Positions 12,885-26,374 of a stretch of DNA of 64,000 bases are shown here, one piece after another. Location of the stretch: the NCBI GenBank assembly GCA_936450465.1, contig OW388297.1, positions 49,952,630 to 50,016,629 of the forward strand, written 5' to 3'. The translations under genes were made by a program, and so were the position numbers. This DNA is from Gibbula magus. Its lineage: Eukaryota > Mollusca > Gastropoda > Trochida > Trochidae. How positions within the stretch are numbered: position 1 is the first letter of the stretch; every line of letters starts with the position of its first letter. The notes below the pieces were generated by a model that saw only the letters and a program-made list of their open reading frames with translations, was not told the origin of the DNA and searched no databases.

Positions 12885-14334
12885 CATAAAACGAACGTGA
12901 ATTCATTAATGAAATTCAAGTAATTTATAACAGCACTTATAATGAATATTTATTTTATTCTTCAGTTAATTAATGAAATCATACCAAAATGATTGATATT
13001 AATGAATAATTAGCAAATACATCATGACTACATGTAGAGTAGAGCTGATAAGCACAAAGTTGAGAATGCAGCAAGAGATTTTGCTCTAACTGTACCGTTG
13101 GAAATGACATTGCAACAAAACGCTTTTCTCAGTCTCTGGATGAAAACAACATGTTTGTAAGGGTACACAGGGACTGTATACTCAAACATTAATTTAAACA
13201 GTGATGTTCATCGAAAACTTATATTCATTGAGGTTATTTTACCTTGTTTATACATTTCAATGAAGGGAAACATGAATAGCGAATAGCGACCGCCATGACA
13301 TGTCGTTATTCAAAGGACGGATAACTCTGATGAGCAGGGAGATTTTATATTGCGTGCACTTCCTTCAGAACTGGTTTTGCCATATCGAACATTACGAATT
13401 ATAGAATGATTTGATTTAAGAAGTATGAATATTTAACGTAGCAACATGATGGTTTAGTGACAGGGTGTTCTTGCATAACATATGGGTCTAAGGTTTAACG
13501 AGATGACAATCCTTTGATGTCATGAGCACGGTGACACGATTGATGTTGTTTTAGCGAAATAAAACTATATTGGTAGTGTATCATTTGCTATGTGCCTAAC
13601 AGTGCTGAGCTTAGCATGTATTGGTCAAAACAGACAGCCAATTAAATGTCAAAAGTGAGAAAATCCATAGAAGTAAGTAATGGATATGTCCATAGTAATT
13701 AATGACCATTGAAATAGAAAGTGTCCTTTTAAAATTTCTCTTTCTTAAAATTGTTTAGTTTTTTTTATTATGCCCAGTACTTGGTGAGAGTTAACCAATT
13801 TCCATAGTCTTACATCGTTTCCCTTTTAATGAATCACAATACGTTGAGAAAGTATCATACATATGTGCTTTTATTTAATTCCAACTGTTAAATAATGGAA
13901 TAGATAAACGTGAGACATAGAAATGAGATGTGTTTGTGCTAGCAAGAAGATCTCGATCATTTGGTATATCCGCTTTTTCTTCATACAAATCTTCGTTATT
14001 ACTAGACTTAACTTGTTCAAAACCGAAATCTCATTGCTAGAAGTCTGAATAGCGGAAAATGGTCAGTGATAAAAGCACGAAACTTGTGGCGGCTGTGTTA
14101 ATGCAATATTTTAAAAAACTTTTCTGCTTATTTGAGGTGGATGTGAAAATCAATACTGTTGTGTGTTTTCCTTACTGTTGTCGGAATCATTTCCGCGAAA
14201 CGTACCCCCTGATATTTGGGGTGCTTTAATAATAAATGACACATTTTAGAAAAAAAATAATATGCAAAAAGGTGCTACTGTGCCTTTAAAACACAATAAA
14301 TCGTATGAAATACAAGTTGGTAATAATAGGATAC
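12885..14334. other. Spacer between duplication copies, nothing recognised
   Basis: AT-rich unique sequence following the right breakpoint of copy A. No gene, terminal repeats or RNA gene seen. Confidence 0.5.
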
Positions 14335-14462
14335 ATAACTCGTTCCCCTTTTATATCAAGTTTATGTCCTGAGTGAAATAATTTTGGTTTGTCTGTCGCC
14401 TAGGCTCGAGACAAAACATAATTATTCCACCAGGGCCATAAACTTGACGAGAATGGTGAAGT
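14335..14462. mobile_element. Hairpin MITE (H1)
   Basis: Palindromic element. The left arm holds CAAGTTTATG, AATAATT and TTTGTCT; the right arm holds AGACAAAA, AATTATT and CATAAACTTG. The loop reads CGCCTAGGCTCGAG, close to the loop of H2 (CGCCAAGGCTCGAG). Confidence 0.65.
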
Positions 14463-15352
14463 TCGTTAGATATTTTATACTTATATTGGATATAGTCGCC
14501 AAATGAAAGTAATTGATCAGTCCATACATTATTGCCTTTCTCGAACCTTGAGAGGTTGACCCACCTAATCGGAAATGCACATGAAATAAACTATTTCTCA
14601 TTCAGATCGGAGATACAATCACAAAATGAGGATCGAGGTGAGTGCATGCCAAGCTTATTGGTTTGTTTACATCAAAAACTTGAAAATATTTGTTTGCAAT
14701 GCGTAAACAATAGTTGCTATTTTAGGTTCATGGTGACTTTATCACAGGCCGATTTATTTAACAGAATATTTGAGGGTTTTTTATATTCTACAAAAATCTA
14801 TGAACAAAGTTTTGAAAGTAAACACATTTACACATTCCTGGCACTGGTGTTTTCAGGATTCAGGAAACCTTATGTTACTTTAGTCAGTTCTGTACTTTAC
14901 AGTAGGCCTTGTGTAAAAACATTTCTATGCCTACTGTATAGGTCGACAACAATGACAGTTTAGTCAACACAAATGAAATTAATCAAATATCATTTTATTT
15001 TTTTTATGAATTTATAAATCAATGAAATACTGTAATGAAAATGGAATTTAGTTAGCCATATGCAGGTAAGCTTTGAATGTTTAATATTTTTTACATACGT
15101 AATATTTCTAGAAAATGTTATTGAACTCCAAAAAAAAATACCAATATTATGATCTAAATATTTTCAAGTTTGATTAAATCATCATACTAAATTGATTCGG
15201 ATTTATATTTTCAGATTCCAAATGTGTGACACCTGGATGGGATAACAGATTCAATCAGCCAATGTTTGAAGTGACATCAAGGCTAAACATTTGATGAAAA
15301 TAAAGCAATGGGTTAGCATAGTATATATGAACCCATTTAGTAATTACATATA

Positions 15353-16088
15353 TTACCCATATGGGAAGACAGACACAGGGTAGTATTTTTCCTGTAAGTC
15401 ACATGGGAGTTACACCTTTTTCTGGCTTTTGATTGGCTGTTACTGAAAAATAAGAATTTCATTGGTTGCTGGAACTACTTCATTCATCTTTCTTACTTTT
15501 CCCGACTAGTAACTTTAGAAACTGTCTTCTGCACTTTAACATGTTTTATTTGTTTCCCGCAGTTGAAATTAGCGTTTTCGTACATGTGCCGACGCATCAA
15601 ATGTCGGAGGAAGCAGTTAAATTGTCCGAAATTTAAAGAAACTAGCAATTACTGCTTGACTGTATAACCACGGAAAGCTTCAAGAGCGACTGCGATCGTT
15701 CGAATGTAATGACGTCATAGGCGCGAGCGGTTATGACGTCACAGTGTCGATTGTAACGTCACAGGGCTTTTCGGTTTGAGCCGACTTGTTTTTGAGCTTC
15801 GCACACCTCTTGATATGGATGTTGCAATAACTTATATGTATAATCATGGATTGATAGTAATTGGCAGGAATACAAAACTTTCAACTAAAGCCACATCTTT
15901 CTTTTATTGTGAAAGACATTTTCGCAGGGGACATTTTAATCGTGCGGAGTAAACAAGGATAGGTACGTAAGAAGTGAATCCACGTCACACGCGTATGGAT
16001 ATGGAGATTCATCTCCTTCTCGGGTCCTTTTAAAGAAGCTATTGGCTTTTAATATTCGCGTTTTTACTTTAATTTGTCATATGGGTAA
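15353..16088. mobile_element. Non-autonomous TIR element X, copy 1
   Basis: 736 bp bounded by TTACCCATATG and CATATGGGTAA, with TATA on both sides (15349-15352, 16089-16092) as a possible target duplication. The interior carries two CCAAT-type boxes near 15428 and 15462, full CREs at 15710 and 15734, a related TAACGTCA at 15754, and a 45-codon frame at 15815-15952. A near-identical inverted copy lies at 18318-19053. Confidence 0.75.
15815..15952 (+). other. 45-codon frame in element X with a C-x2-H-F motif
   Basis: Small ATG-to-TAA frame. Its last third reads FFYCERHFRRGHF, which resembles the second half of a THAP zinc finger (C-x2-H-F plus a downstream Phe), but there is no upstream C-x2-C half. 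The frame is preserved in the inverted copy (18454-18591, minus strand), which means little because that copy is young. It could be a captured exon fragment or chance. Confidence 0.2.
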
Positions 16089-16092
16089 TATA

Positions 16093-16245
16093 AACAATAA
16101 CCAACTCGTGACGGGGAATGGCAGGTTATCTTTCCCTCGTTATATCAATTGTGTGTAATTCTCTCGCCAAGGCTCGAGAATTACTCAAATGATATAACTC
16201 GGGAAAGATAATCTGTCATTCCCCGTCTCTCGTTAGTTATTTTCT
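16093..16245. mobile_element. Hairpin MITE (H2) abutting element X
   Basis: Long imperfect palindrome. The arm with GACGGGGAATGGCAGGTTAT pairs with the arm reading ATAATCTGTCATTCCCCGTC. The loop is CGCCAAGGCTCGAG. Stem about 65 bp. It travels together with element X in the second copy. Confidence 0.75.
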
Positions 16246-18167
16246 AAGTAGTCCATTTGATCCCAATAATACATATTTTGCAAATTAGGACACATATACT
16301 TGTACATGGCATTTTGTTTCTATTTAAATACTTAATTTGTCATATAATAATAATAGTTTGACAAGGGTGAATTTTAATGTTTATTGATAAGAATGAATCA
16401 TATTGTTATGACTAGCTAAAATATGTATAACCTGGGATGTACATTTCCTTATATGTACAATTGATTGAATAGAAGTTGTTGAATATGGTAGTTAGGGTAA
16501 CCTTAATTAAGACAGAAGAATAACGAACAAAAAAGTTGTTTATTCATAAATATTGTCGCCATTCTTAATTAAGGTTCTAAGTGCCGACAAATAATAACTT
16601 TGTATTGTCATTCTACTTTGTACTTCAACATAATGTCAATATTTCTGGATCACATCAAATGGTCTACAGTATTAACTATTAACTAACTTTTTAACAGAGT
16701 CCTTTGCTTTTTTGTAAATTCATGAACTTTTAATCCCTTTAACGATTGTTAAGCATATGTAGACATATTCATAAATCATGATACTCCCAAAACAGTTCTC
16801 TTAACTTAAATGTAGTTTACATATGTTCTAAACAAAAAGCAAAAGCTATTTTATTCTATAAGATTATTGAACATTGTTCATTTCTCGTATTGGAATGTTT
16901 AAGAGTACACTTGTAGTTAAACATCCGTAGTATGAAGTTTTTGAAGGGCATTTAGAAGTGGTATACTTAAGAACAGGAAGATTTTCTGGATAACAACTTC
17001 TTTAATGTGAAATACACGACGTTTCGGAGTATATGCTCAATCCTTGGATCAATCAGTGGAATGTAAGGAAATAACAACATATGATACATTTATATAGCAA
17101 ACAAAACAATCAACCTCAGGGATATAAACATGCATGAGAATGGTATACAATGGGAATTTGTTATACAAACATGAGGGGGTAAAGCATGAGAATGGTATAT
17201 CCTCATTGTATACCATTCTCATTGGATTTTCGTAACATCAGTAATGACCTTGATTTAATTTACAGCTGATCACGACCCACTGTTGTTACCAACTGGTTCG
17301 TTCACTAATTTCATAATGAAGATTTATATTTACAGACGTTTGATATATTTATTATAAAACAAATTTAGGAGATTTATATCTAGCATGGAAAATAAAGTAA
17401 AGGCGAAATGACGTATTTCTGCTCGACATTCGATTTCAACTTTTCATATTCAAATACATTTAAATACTCTATATGTAATGCGATACACCATGAAAAGATT
17501 TTATCTTTCAATTTCTGAAACCTCACGGGACTCCACGGTGCTGCAATGTGTTAGTAAGAACTAGACTTCCACTAAATAATCCTGTCATCTGAGTGTAACT
17601 GTGTGTAAAGGAGGGGTCTCAAGGGTTGTATTATTCACCTCGATTAATAAGGGCTTATGACATAACGCAGAGAGCTTTCTACAAGGACATGAAATATGTA
17701 TAATACATAGAAAAGCCTGATTGATTTCCTGCATACACGTGTAATAAAACACTTTGATCAGTATCAAAATTATTATATTATTATATAATTACACTAACAT
17801 GTGACAAAGATATCATGCCATGTTATATAGATAAGTATGAGTCATTGATTTAATGGAAATGTATTCAAACATTAATATTTGAATGAAATTTTGAGTCAAT
17901 CGATGAAAGAAACTTAAGCTTTGATTTGACTTTTGAACTTCTCCATCACTGACTGATTTAAGCTTTGTTGCACTTCGTTAACTATTCTGTGACATTGTAG
18001 CATTCCACTGCACTGAACGTTATCGTTGAGATGCTATGCTAGCACAGACAACAAAATATCTTGTTGTTTTATAACAGCCTACGATGAGAGAGCTTAATCA
18101 TGTCTAAATATGCTATCTTCCATGTTTTTATTTGCAAGAAAAGTCTCTAATTGAAGACTTAGACAAT

Positions 18168-19057
18168 AACTAACGAGTGACGGGGAATGACAGATTATCT
18201 TTCCCGAGTTATATCATTTGAGTAATTCTCGAGCCTTGGCGAGAGAATTACACACAATTGATATAACGAGGGAAAGATAACCTGCCATTCCCCGTCACGA
18301 GTTGGTTATTGTTTATATTACCCATATGACAAATTAAAGTAAAAACGCGAATATTAAAAGCCAATAGCTTCTCTAAAAGGACCCAAAAAGGAGATGAATC
18401 TCCATAGCCATACACATGTGACGTGGATTCACTTCTTACGTACCTATCCTTGTTTACTCCGCACGATTAAAATGTCCCCTGCGAAAATGTCTTTCACAAT
18501 AAAAGAAAGATGTGGCTTTAGTTGAAAGTTTTGTATTCCTGCCAATTACTATCAATCCATGATTATACATATAAGTTATTGCAACATCCATATCAAGAGG
18601 TGTGCGAAGCTCAAAAACAAGTCGGCTCAAACCGAAAAGCCCTGTGACGTTACAATCGACACTGTGACGTCATAACCGCTCGCGCCTATGACGTCATTAC
18701 ATTCGAACGATCGCCGTCGCTCTTGAAGCTTTCCGTGGTTATACAGTCAAGCAGTAATCGCTATTTTCTTTAAATTTCGGACAATTTAACTGCTTCCTCC
18801 GACATTTGATGCGTCGGCACATGTACGAAAACGCTAATTTCAACTGCGGGAAACAAATAAAACATGTTAAAGTGCAGAAGACAGTTTCTAAAGTAACTAG
18901 TCGGGAAAAGTAAGAAAGATGAATGAAGTAGTTCTGGCAACCAATGAAATTCTTATTTTTCTGTAACAGCCAATCAAAAGCCAGAAAAAGGTGTAACTCC
19001 CATGTGACTTACAGGAAAAATACTACCCTGTGTCCGTCTTCCCATATGGGTAATATA
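18168..19057. mobile_element. Element X plus hairpin H2, copy 2, inverted, inserted in copy B
   Basis: Reverse complement of 15353-16245 at about 98 percent identity by eye. It interrupts the block which in copy A reads ATTGAAGACAAGCAAATAG (about 1917). The X part spans 18318-19053 with TATA on both sides. Closer identity than between copies A and B suggests it arrived after that duplication. Confidence 0.8.
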
Positions 19058-20008
19058 AGCAAATAGTTCCAAGTATGTTCCTGATATAACTTATTCGTGT
19101 ACTCGATAAGACAAACTTGTTTATTCACATGTAGAGATTAAACAGCTTTAACAGCTAAGCTTAAACTTGAAATAAAAATGTCATAAAAATACAATCTACA
19201 AAGGATTCTATTAATGAGCGTCAAGATATACGGTTACTTTAAGAGCAAAAGAAGTTTTTTTCAGGCGCAATTTCCTGAGATAACATATAGAAAAAGCTAA
19301 CCCTTTGAAAGACAGGCTTATATATTTATCTAAGTTCATTAGTCTGACATTAATGTAAATATACTGTGGTTCCGCCTGTGTAAATACATAACAATCGTGG
19401 ACTTATAAATGTGATTAAGTTTGTAAGTTTTTCTGTCATCCGGAAATACAAGATACACATTTCTAATAAATTTATTTTTCTTAAATCGAAACATACGTTA
19501 TTTGTATATTACATACATATAAAAAACATTCATTTCAACACTATGCAATTATACACTATTCACTAAACATTAAAATATATCAAATTATCTGTTAGCATTG
19601 ACTGTTAATTAGACTACTGAACTAGCGCCAAGTAATCCAGAGGTTGAAGAATCCTCACATTACCTTAAATGTCACTGATTTTAATCTTTGGATCTCATCC
19701 GAATGGTTCCGTTTCAAATTTATTATTATATACAAAACGCATTACAATATTAGCGGGATTTCAAAAATTGAAAACTACCTTGATTTGACTTTCATGCCTT
19801 GTATTTTTCTGTGTGATAGTCAATATTTCAATACACAATTACATAGAGGTTGTCTTACATTACATACAGATGATGATTATATCTCAATGATGCTTAGGTG
19901 GTAAGATATTCACCTCCATTAATTGTATTTTGTTTGCTGTTTTCCATCAGAAAGTAATTATGTACAAGACTATATACAGTGTACTCACAATAAAGCAAAA
20001 TCTTTTGT

Positions 20009-20242
20009 GGAGGCGGGATAGTGCAGTAGTTAGCGCGTTCGGCTTCGGATCAAGCAGTCCAGGGTTCGAAAATCCCGCCAGTGGCACGGCAACTTAGTCT
20101 GCAGTAGAGAACTGTTCTACACTCAGTAAGGTTTGGGTGCAATGGTACACTGAATTTCAGTGTAGTACCACCCATATGACATTGCATCCAAATCTTACTG
20201 TGTGTAGAACAGTTCTCTACTCCAGACAAGGTTGCCGTCCCC
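20009..20242 (+). repeat. SINE S2, orthologue of S1 in copy B
   Basis: Same head, same fold-back of the SINE body and same flanks as S1. The inverted half is better preserved here, ending in GTAGAACAGTTCTCTACTCC and GGTTGCCGT. Confidence 0.75.
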
Positions 20243-20902
20243 ATTTAAACTGTGTACCCATTTGATTTTCCTAATATCAGTAAGAAATCTTTGATTTGAT
20301 TGGAAGCTGATCACGCCCCAATTACCCATTGTGGTTACCAAATGGTTCGTTCACGAATTTCATGATCGAGAGCTATATTTATAGACGTTTGGTATATTTT
20401 CATGAAATATTTCTCATCAAACAGATTGAGAAGCGTGGAAAGGAAACAAATACCTTATGAGTTTACTTATTTCTGTTCAACATTACGCTACACATTACGG
20501 TAATGTGTATGTTCATGTACATAACACAAACGTTCCATGATTAAAAGTACTAAAAATCTCATTTAAAGTTTCCTACTTTTCATATTTGCCTTTTAACATT
20601 TAAATATTCTATATTAAATGGAAGAAGACTTCATCTACAGATTTCAGCTGAAACCTTACGGGACTCGTCTGTGTTATAATGGGTTCAGTAGGAACCAGAC
20701 TTCCACTTAATACTCCTGTCATCTGAGTGAAACTTATGTAAAGGAGGGGTCTCAAGGGTTGTATTATTCACCACGATTAATATGGGCTTATGACATAACG
20801 CAGAGAGACTCCCAAAAGGACACACAAATGCAAAGAGCAGTGTGATTGATATCCTGTAACGCATGTATTAAAACACTATGAATATATTATACAGCTTTTA
20901 TC

Positions 20903-21369
20903 TAAACATACGGGCAAAAGAAAGTTTATGGCTCAGTTGTATTTATCATATGTATAATTTTTAGAGTCGAATATCTCGAGTTTTTGACGTCGTATTGAAA
21001 AACGGACATGTTTGTGAAATTAGTTCAAAACATCAGTCAAAGAATACCTCCACGCGGTCTAATTTTTTAAAATTAAAAATTAAAATTAAAATTTTGAAAT
21101 TCCCCCAAATTAATTTTGATAAAACACAAATGTTCATCGACATACAACACATCAATAAATCAATAAATGTTCTTCGTCCTGCATACATTTACAACACTTT
21201 AAACATGGTAGGAGTCATGTTGGTGTAAATTTGATTTCTTACCCCTGTCTACTTTAAATAATGATATTATTGTTATTGTATCGTTCCATAATCAAATGCA
21301 TCTCATTTCTTTAAACAATTTAATTAATTGAAAACAAGTGAGTTATACTTTCTTTTGCCCGTCAGTTTA
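20903..21369. mobile_element. MITE-1 copy B
   Basis: Duplicate of the 3831-4371 element carried along in copy B, with internal deletions. Left terminal repeat ACGGGCAAAAGAAAGT, right ACTTTCTTTTGCCCGT. Confidence 0.8.
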
Positions 21370-24300
21370 TACATTATCCAAACCAGTATGAAATGTAATA
21401 CATCAGTATGACCACTTCTTTCATGTAACTTAAATTGTGCTGATGCATTTTGTTAACGAGTATATGTCTGTGTAGCAGCACTGGAACTTCATACTGCAAG
21501 CTGCTATGCTAGCACAGAGCACCTCATGAAATGCGGCAAGCTTAAGACAGTGGTGCCAATCGAATTGCGGGGGAATTTGAGTCTAAGCCAGTTGTACTTT
21601 CCGGAACTTCCCGGTCCCTGCTCGTTAGCCAGGTGATTTATCATATACCTTTTTCAGCTGCAGGATGCCGTGTGTTTGACGGAACAGAACAGAACTTTAT
21701 TACGCTCATGCACAATGACAGTGTAATATATACTGAGAGTGGGTACGTGATTAGCCGGAAGATTTTACAATTTGCATTAACATTTGACAAAATTAGCTAA
21801 GTCTTTTTAATACGGATATTCTTTTACACATGAATACTTTCTGAAATTATGGACATTTTAACAAACCATTTTGTACGTACAATCTTCGCTGTTCAGTAGA
21901 GTATGAACAAATAGATATATGATGAAATTCATCTCCAACATCATCACAATATACATTTCGCTGCATATATAAGTATTCTATTCCATCATCTCTTTTCAAC
22001 TGGCAAATACTGGCATGGTATACGACAAGACAAAGACATACTTGTAGTAACCTACATGTATTTTCTCTATGCAATTATAATTCCACTAGTCACAAAAATA
22101 TTTTTAAAGTAGCTGATATAATGAAAGTAAAACATCAGACTTTATTCAAAAGCAAACACCTCCTTATACAACATTGTTGTTTCATGGCAGTCCTCGATGA
22201 TAGAGTTTAATCATGTATAAATACGATATCTTCTACGTTGTTTGCTTGATCCAGCAGTAAAATGTCTCTGATTGAAGACAACCAAACATTTCTAAGTATA
22301 TTTCTGATATATTTGATTCGTGTATAAGACAAAACCAACCTGTTTATACACGTGTTGAGATAAAACAGTGTTAGCTTTAAATTCAAATAAAATGCCATAA
22401 AAATACCAGCTACAAAGGAGACTATTAATGACCGTCGAGATATGCAGCCATTTTAAGAGCAAAAGAAGACTTTTCAGGCGCCAATTTCTTAGATAACATG
22501 TAGAAAAATCTTACCCTTTGAAAGACAGACATATATTGTTGTCTAATGTCATTAGTGTGACATCAGTGCAAATAAACAGTGGTTACAATATACAAATTTG
22601 TAATTAATTTGTTTTTCTTCAATAGAAATAAACGTTATTTGTATTGTGTTAACTAAGCACTTATCACATTTATTTTATAGTCACGATCTTGCATATTGTG
22701 ATTTGTACAATCCAAATGCATTTCTTTCATATAAATCTGGTTATCATCTTTGCTGAGTTCACCTTCAGGCGAATTTAAGCTAACGTTAAATAAGACAAAC
22801 TAGTACTTTAAGTAGTATTAATGCACAATCCGATTTTCGTAGATTAGTTTTCTGTATTAAAAAGAAAAGTGTGGAAATTCAGATGATTAAAAGATCACCA
22901 CATTCCGTTTGCCATTCATCAAGGGGATCCTTTCCAGTTGAAGTTTTGTATATCGCAAAAAGCAATCAAAAAGTCTAGGGAGAGCTTGAAAAATCAGTTA
23001 ACCAACGACCACCAATTCATGTATAAGCTTTGTATGGATTGGTAAAAAAATAACATGATAATATATGCAGTTTAATCACACTTCATTAATGTGTGATCAA
23101 CCTCTATTTATCTGAATGGTTATCTTTCAAATCTAACAGTTAACGAAATTATAGATTGTATAGTATCAAGATTGTTGACCAGGAAACTACAATGGTGTCT
23201 GTCCCTTATCATAAAACACCTTGACCGTTCAGAAATGTCTGTCCTTTAAATATAGCTAAAAACCCATTATTATCTAGGGAATCTATAAGATTTTAAATTA
23301 CCTACTCTTGACTTCAAAGACATACTAGTGGATTGGCGACTGATCCGGAAAGGGTTTGTTCCTATAAAAGTTCAGGGAAAATAGTGCGTTATTGCAATTA
23401 ATGTACTGGCAGAGGCCCCTCTTTATGTTATGTTCAAATTAACAAATTTATTTACACAGTTGTTGTACTGGATATAATTTCATTATTTTTCGTTTAAAAG
23501 GGCCTCTATTTTGGGTTGATTTTGTGGAAACATTCCTGTTTGATACTCTTCCATGTATAATAAACATTAAAACACATTCCAGTTACAACAAACTGCTAAG
23601 GGTAATATTTTGGTCACTTTAGATTAGACAATTTTAGAAGGAATAACACACATCCAAAGTGAAAACCTTGAGGAGTGAAGCCATTCAATAATTAATAATT
23701 GAGCAGTGTGTGTTCTATCAATGCATATATTATGCTACTATAATAAAGTTAAAACCATAAAAAAATACAAATTTATAAAAAAATAAAGATGCCAAACTTT
23801 GTGATGTATGGACGAAAATAGAAGGCACCAACATATTTAAGAGTAAAATGTGTTCTATTCATTAATATGTTAAAAACATCCTTCGGTAAATCGTGTATAC
23901 ATGTACTTCAAAACCATTCTGACGTTTCATGACTTGAGTGGCCACGAAATGTGAACCACTCAATACAGTAATAGATTCTTGCTCCAGGGGACAGCAAATC
24001 TCTTACTCTCCTAACTCAAATTTGTGCTTGAATCAGCCCGGTTCTTAAGCTGAGGGAATGTGTGCAAACAACAGAATTAGCTTATTTGCCAAAGTCTTTA
24101 TAGTAATTTAGGGTACATATTTTATTAGGCACACTGGATGATGACTGATTTGCCCGTATCGATCAGAAATTATGGACATCACCCAATAACAACTAGGACG
24201 GGTTTGAAGAGGGGATATAGATATTCATGAAGTGAACAGAACGGAGACCCGGTCGTTATCAGCCAATAATGAGACTGATAAAAGGTTATGAGTTTTTGGG

Positions 24301-25881
24301 GTTTTCTCTTATTGATTTGTATTTTTGTCCTCGATGTCAGTTATGGTTTATTGAGAAAAATAATGTTGTAACATTGTATTAATTTATTTTAAAATTAATA
24401 TGATAAGAGATAATATAATGGATGTTAGTGCTTAGAATGAGTTAATTTATCCTAAATAATAATTAATTCGACTGAGTAATTCATATCTATGTTTTATTAC
24501 ATTTTGAACGCACACTGTCCATTGTGGAGGATTGACAGACCGATATTGTCAATTTCAACAAAGCTAAAGAAGAAGCAAGACTATTCATTATTATGTCAGG
24601 GAGTTCATGATTTTCATAAATCAAATGTGCTAATTGGTGGAAATGTAGTTCGGGTTTTATCATTTCAAAATATTCTTCTGAAGAGGACATACAGTTATGT
24701 TAAAATAAAGTAGTAATGAATTATTATCATATTACTTCTGATTGATGAGGGTCTTTGTGTAAACTTTCCCGCGTGTGTTGGATTTAATCACAATTAAATT
24801 GTCACAACATAATACCAGGTGTATTTTATTTAATAAGAAGCCATGTTTGCATGCCGTTGCATTCCATATGTGGTATAATCTAGAATAGTCAATAAAATAC
24901 TGAAATAGGACTTTTTCTTTAACAAGGACTCGTGATTAGAACATTCAATTGTGAGTAGTTTATGTTGAATTCTACTACTATAACATTTTCATAATAATAG
25001 GTAAAAGAATACAAATAGAATGAACATAAATACTGATTTTAGTTTCTGAATAACAACTTATTTACTGTGAACATAAAAGAGGTTTTTGGAGTATATGCTT
25101 ACCTATTCATAAGGATAAATGTGACAAGGTGAGATATAATGAATATAACCACAATAGTTGGGAAACTGAATCAACTAGATTAAAAACTACTGAATATCTT
25201 ATACCATGAGGGATGAAAGATTAAAAAGATAAAATATTAAAATGCAGGAGTATGTTACACAATGAGGAGTGAAATCTTGTAAAACACAACCTTTCAGCTG
25301 TCGCAGGAGTAAGCATTATACTTCCAATTCGAGACGTCGTGAAAGAAGTTGTTTTCCAAAAAAAATTGTTTTGTATGTATTCCACTTCTGAATAACATTC
25401 AAGGACTTGGTGAGTAGAAAGTCCAAAAACATTAACAACAAAGTCAAAGCTAATCCAGGAAATATGACTTTCCTTGACCAGTAGTGTTTTAGTATTGGCT
25501 GGTAAAGTTAGTAAAGACATACTGGCTTACGGAACAGAACCAGTACTGGACGGCAAACCGTTTAACTGAATCGACCAACTTAAGGCAGAATTGTAATGAT
25601 CCAGAACTGGGCATACGTTACTGAAATACAGTACTGATCCGTACTGGCCCAGTTCAGGCATATCATTTCCCTTCTAAATGCATTATAAAATGTTAAAATA
25701 TTGAAAATTAGTATTAAATCTGACAAAAGCTCCGGGATTTTCAAAGAGTCAATATACAACATACATTTACGAAAACAGTAGCGAGTGTTGTATATTGCAT
25801 TTGCATGTGGTTAATGCTTAATGGTACACTTTGCGTAATGATTTCTGCTATCAGTTTAAAGTCAATTAAATGAAACAAGGA

Positions 25882-26195
25882 GTGAGTGAGTGAGTGAGTT
25901 TTGGTTTAACAACGCTTTCAAGAGTATTTCACTGATATCGCGGCTGCTAGTATTATGGTATTAAGCCCGCAACGCCATGTTGCTATGCAGCACGGTGAAA
26001 CTTGCTAGCATCGGCTGGAACTAGCGAACCATGGGTGGTACTACGCTGAAATTCAGTGTAGCATTGCACCCAAACCTTACTGCGTGTAGAACAGTTCTCT
26101 ACTGCAGACAAAGTTGCCGTGCCCCTGGCGGGATTCGAGACCCGGACCTCTTGATCCGAAGCCGAACGCGCTCACCACTGCGCTATCCCGCCCCC
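25882..26195 (-). repeat. SINE S3, full length, with target-site duplications
   Basis: Minus-strand tRNA-derived SINE of 314 bp: head at the right (complement GGCGGGATAGCGCAGTGG), 3' end at the left with a CACT-type tail seen as AGTGAGTGAGTGAGTGAG. Flanked by an 11 bp perfect duplication, TGAAACAAGGA (25871-25881 and 26196-26206). Absent from copy A, so inserted after the large duplication. Confidence 0.92.
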
Positions 26196-26374
26196 TGAAA
26201 CAAGGAAACTACTATGCAGTGTATGTTATCGATCAATGTATCATGATAGATAGATGACTGAACATGTGTGTACACTTTCCATGTCTGATTCCAGAAATAA
26301 GTACACCGACTACTGACATAAAGAGCATCATTGGTTGGACAGACAACCTATGTTCAGTAACACATAATGTTGGT

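Noticed and set aside
14532..14963. 143-codon open frame on the plus strand
   Set aside because: Begins at TTG, not ATG, has no domain or duplicate elsewhere, and lies in AT-rich spacer; chance frame.
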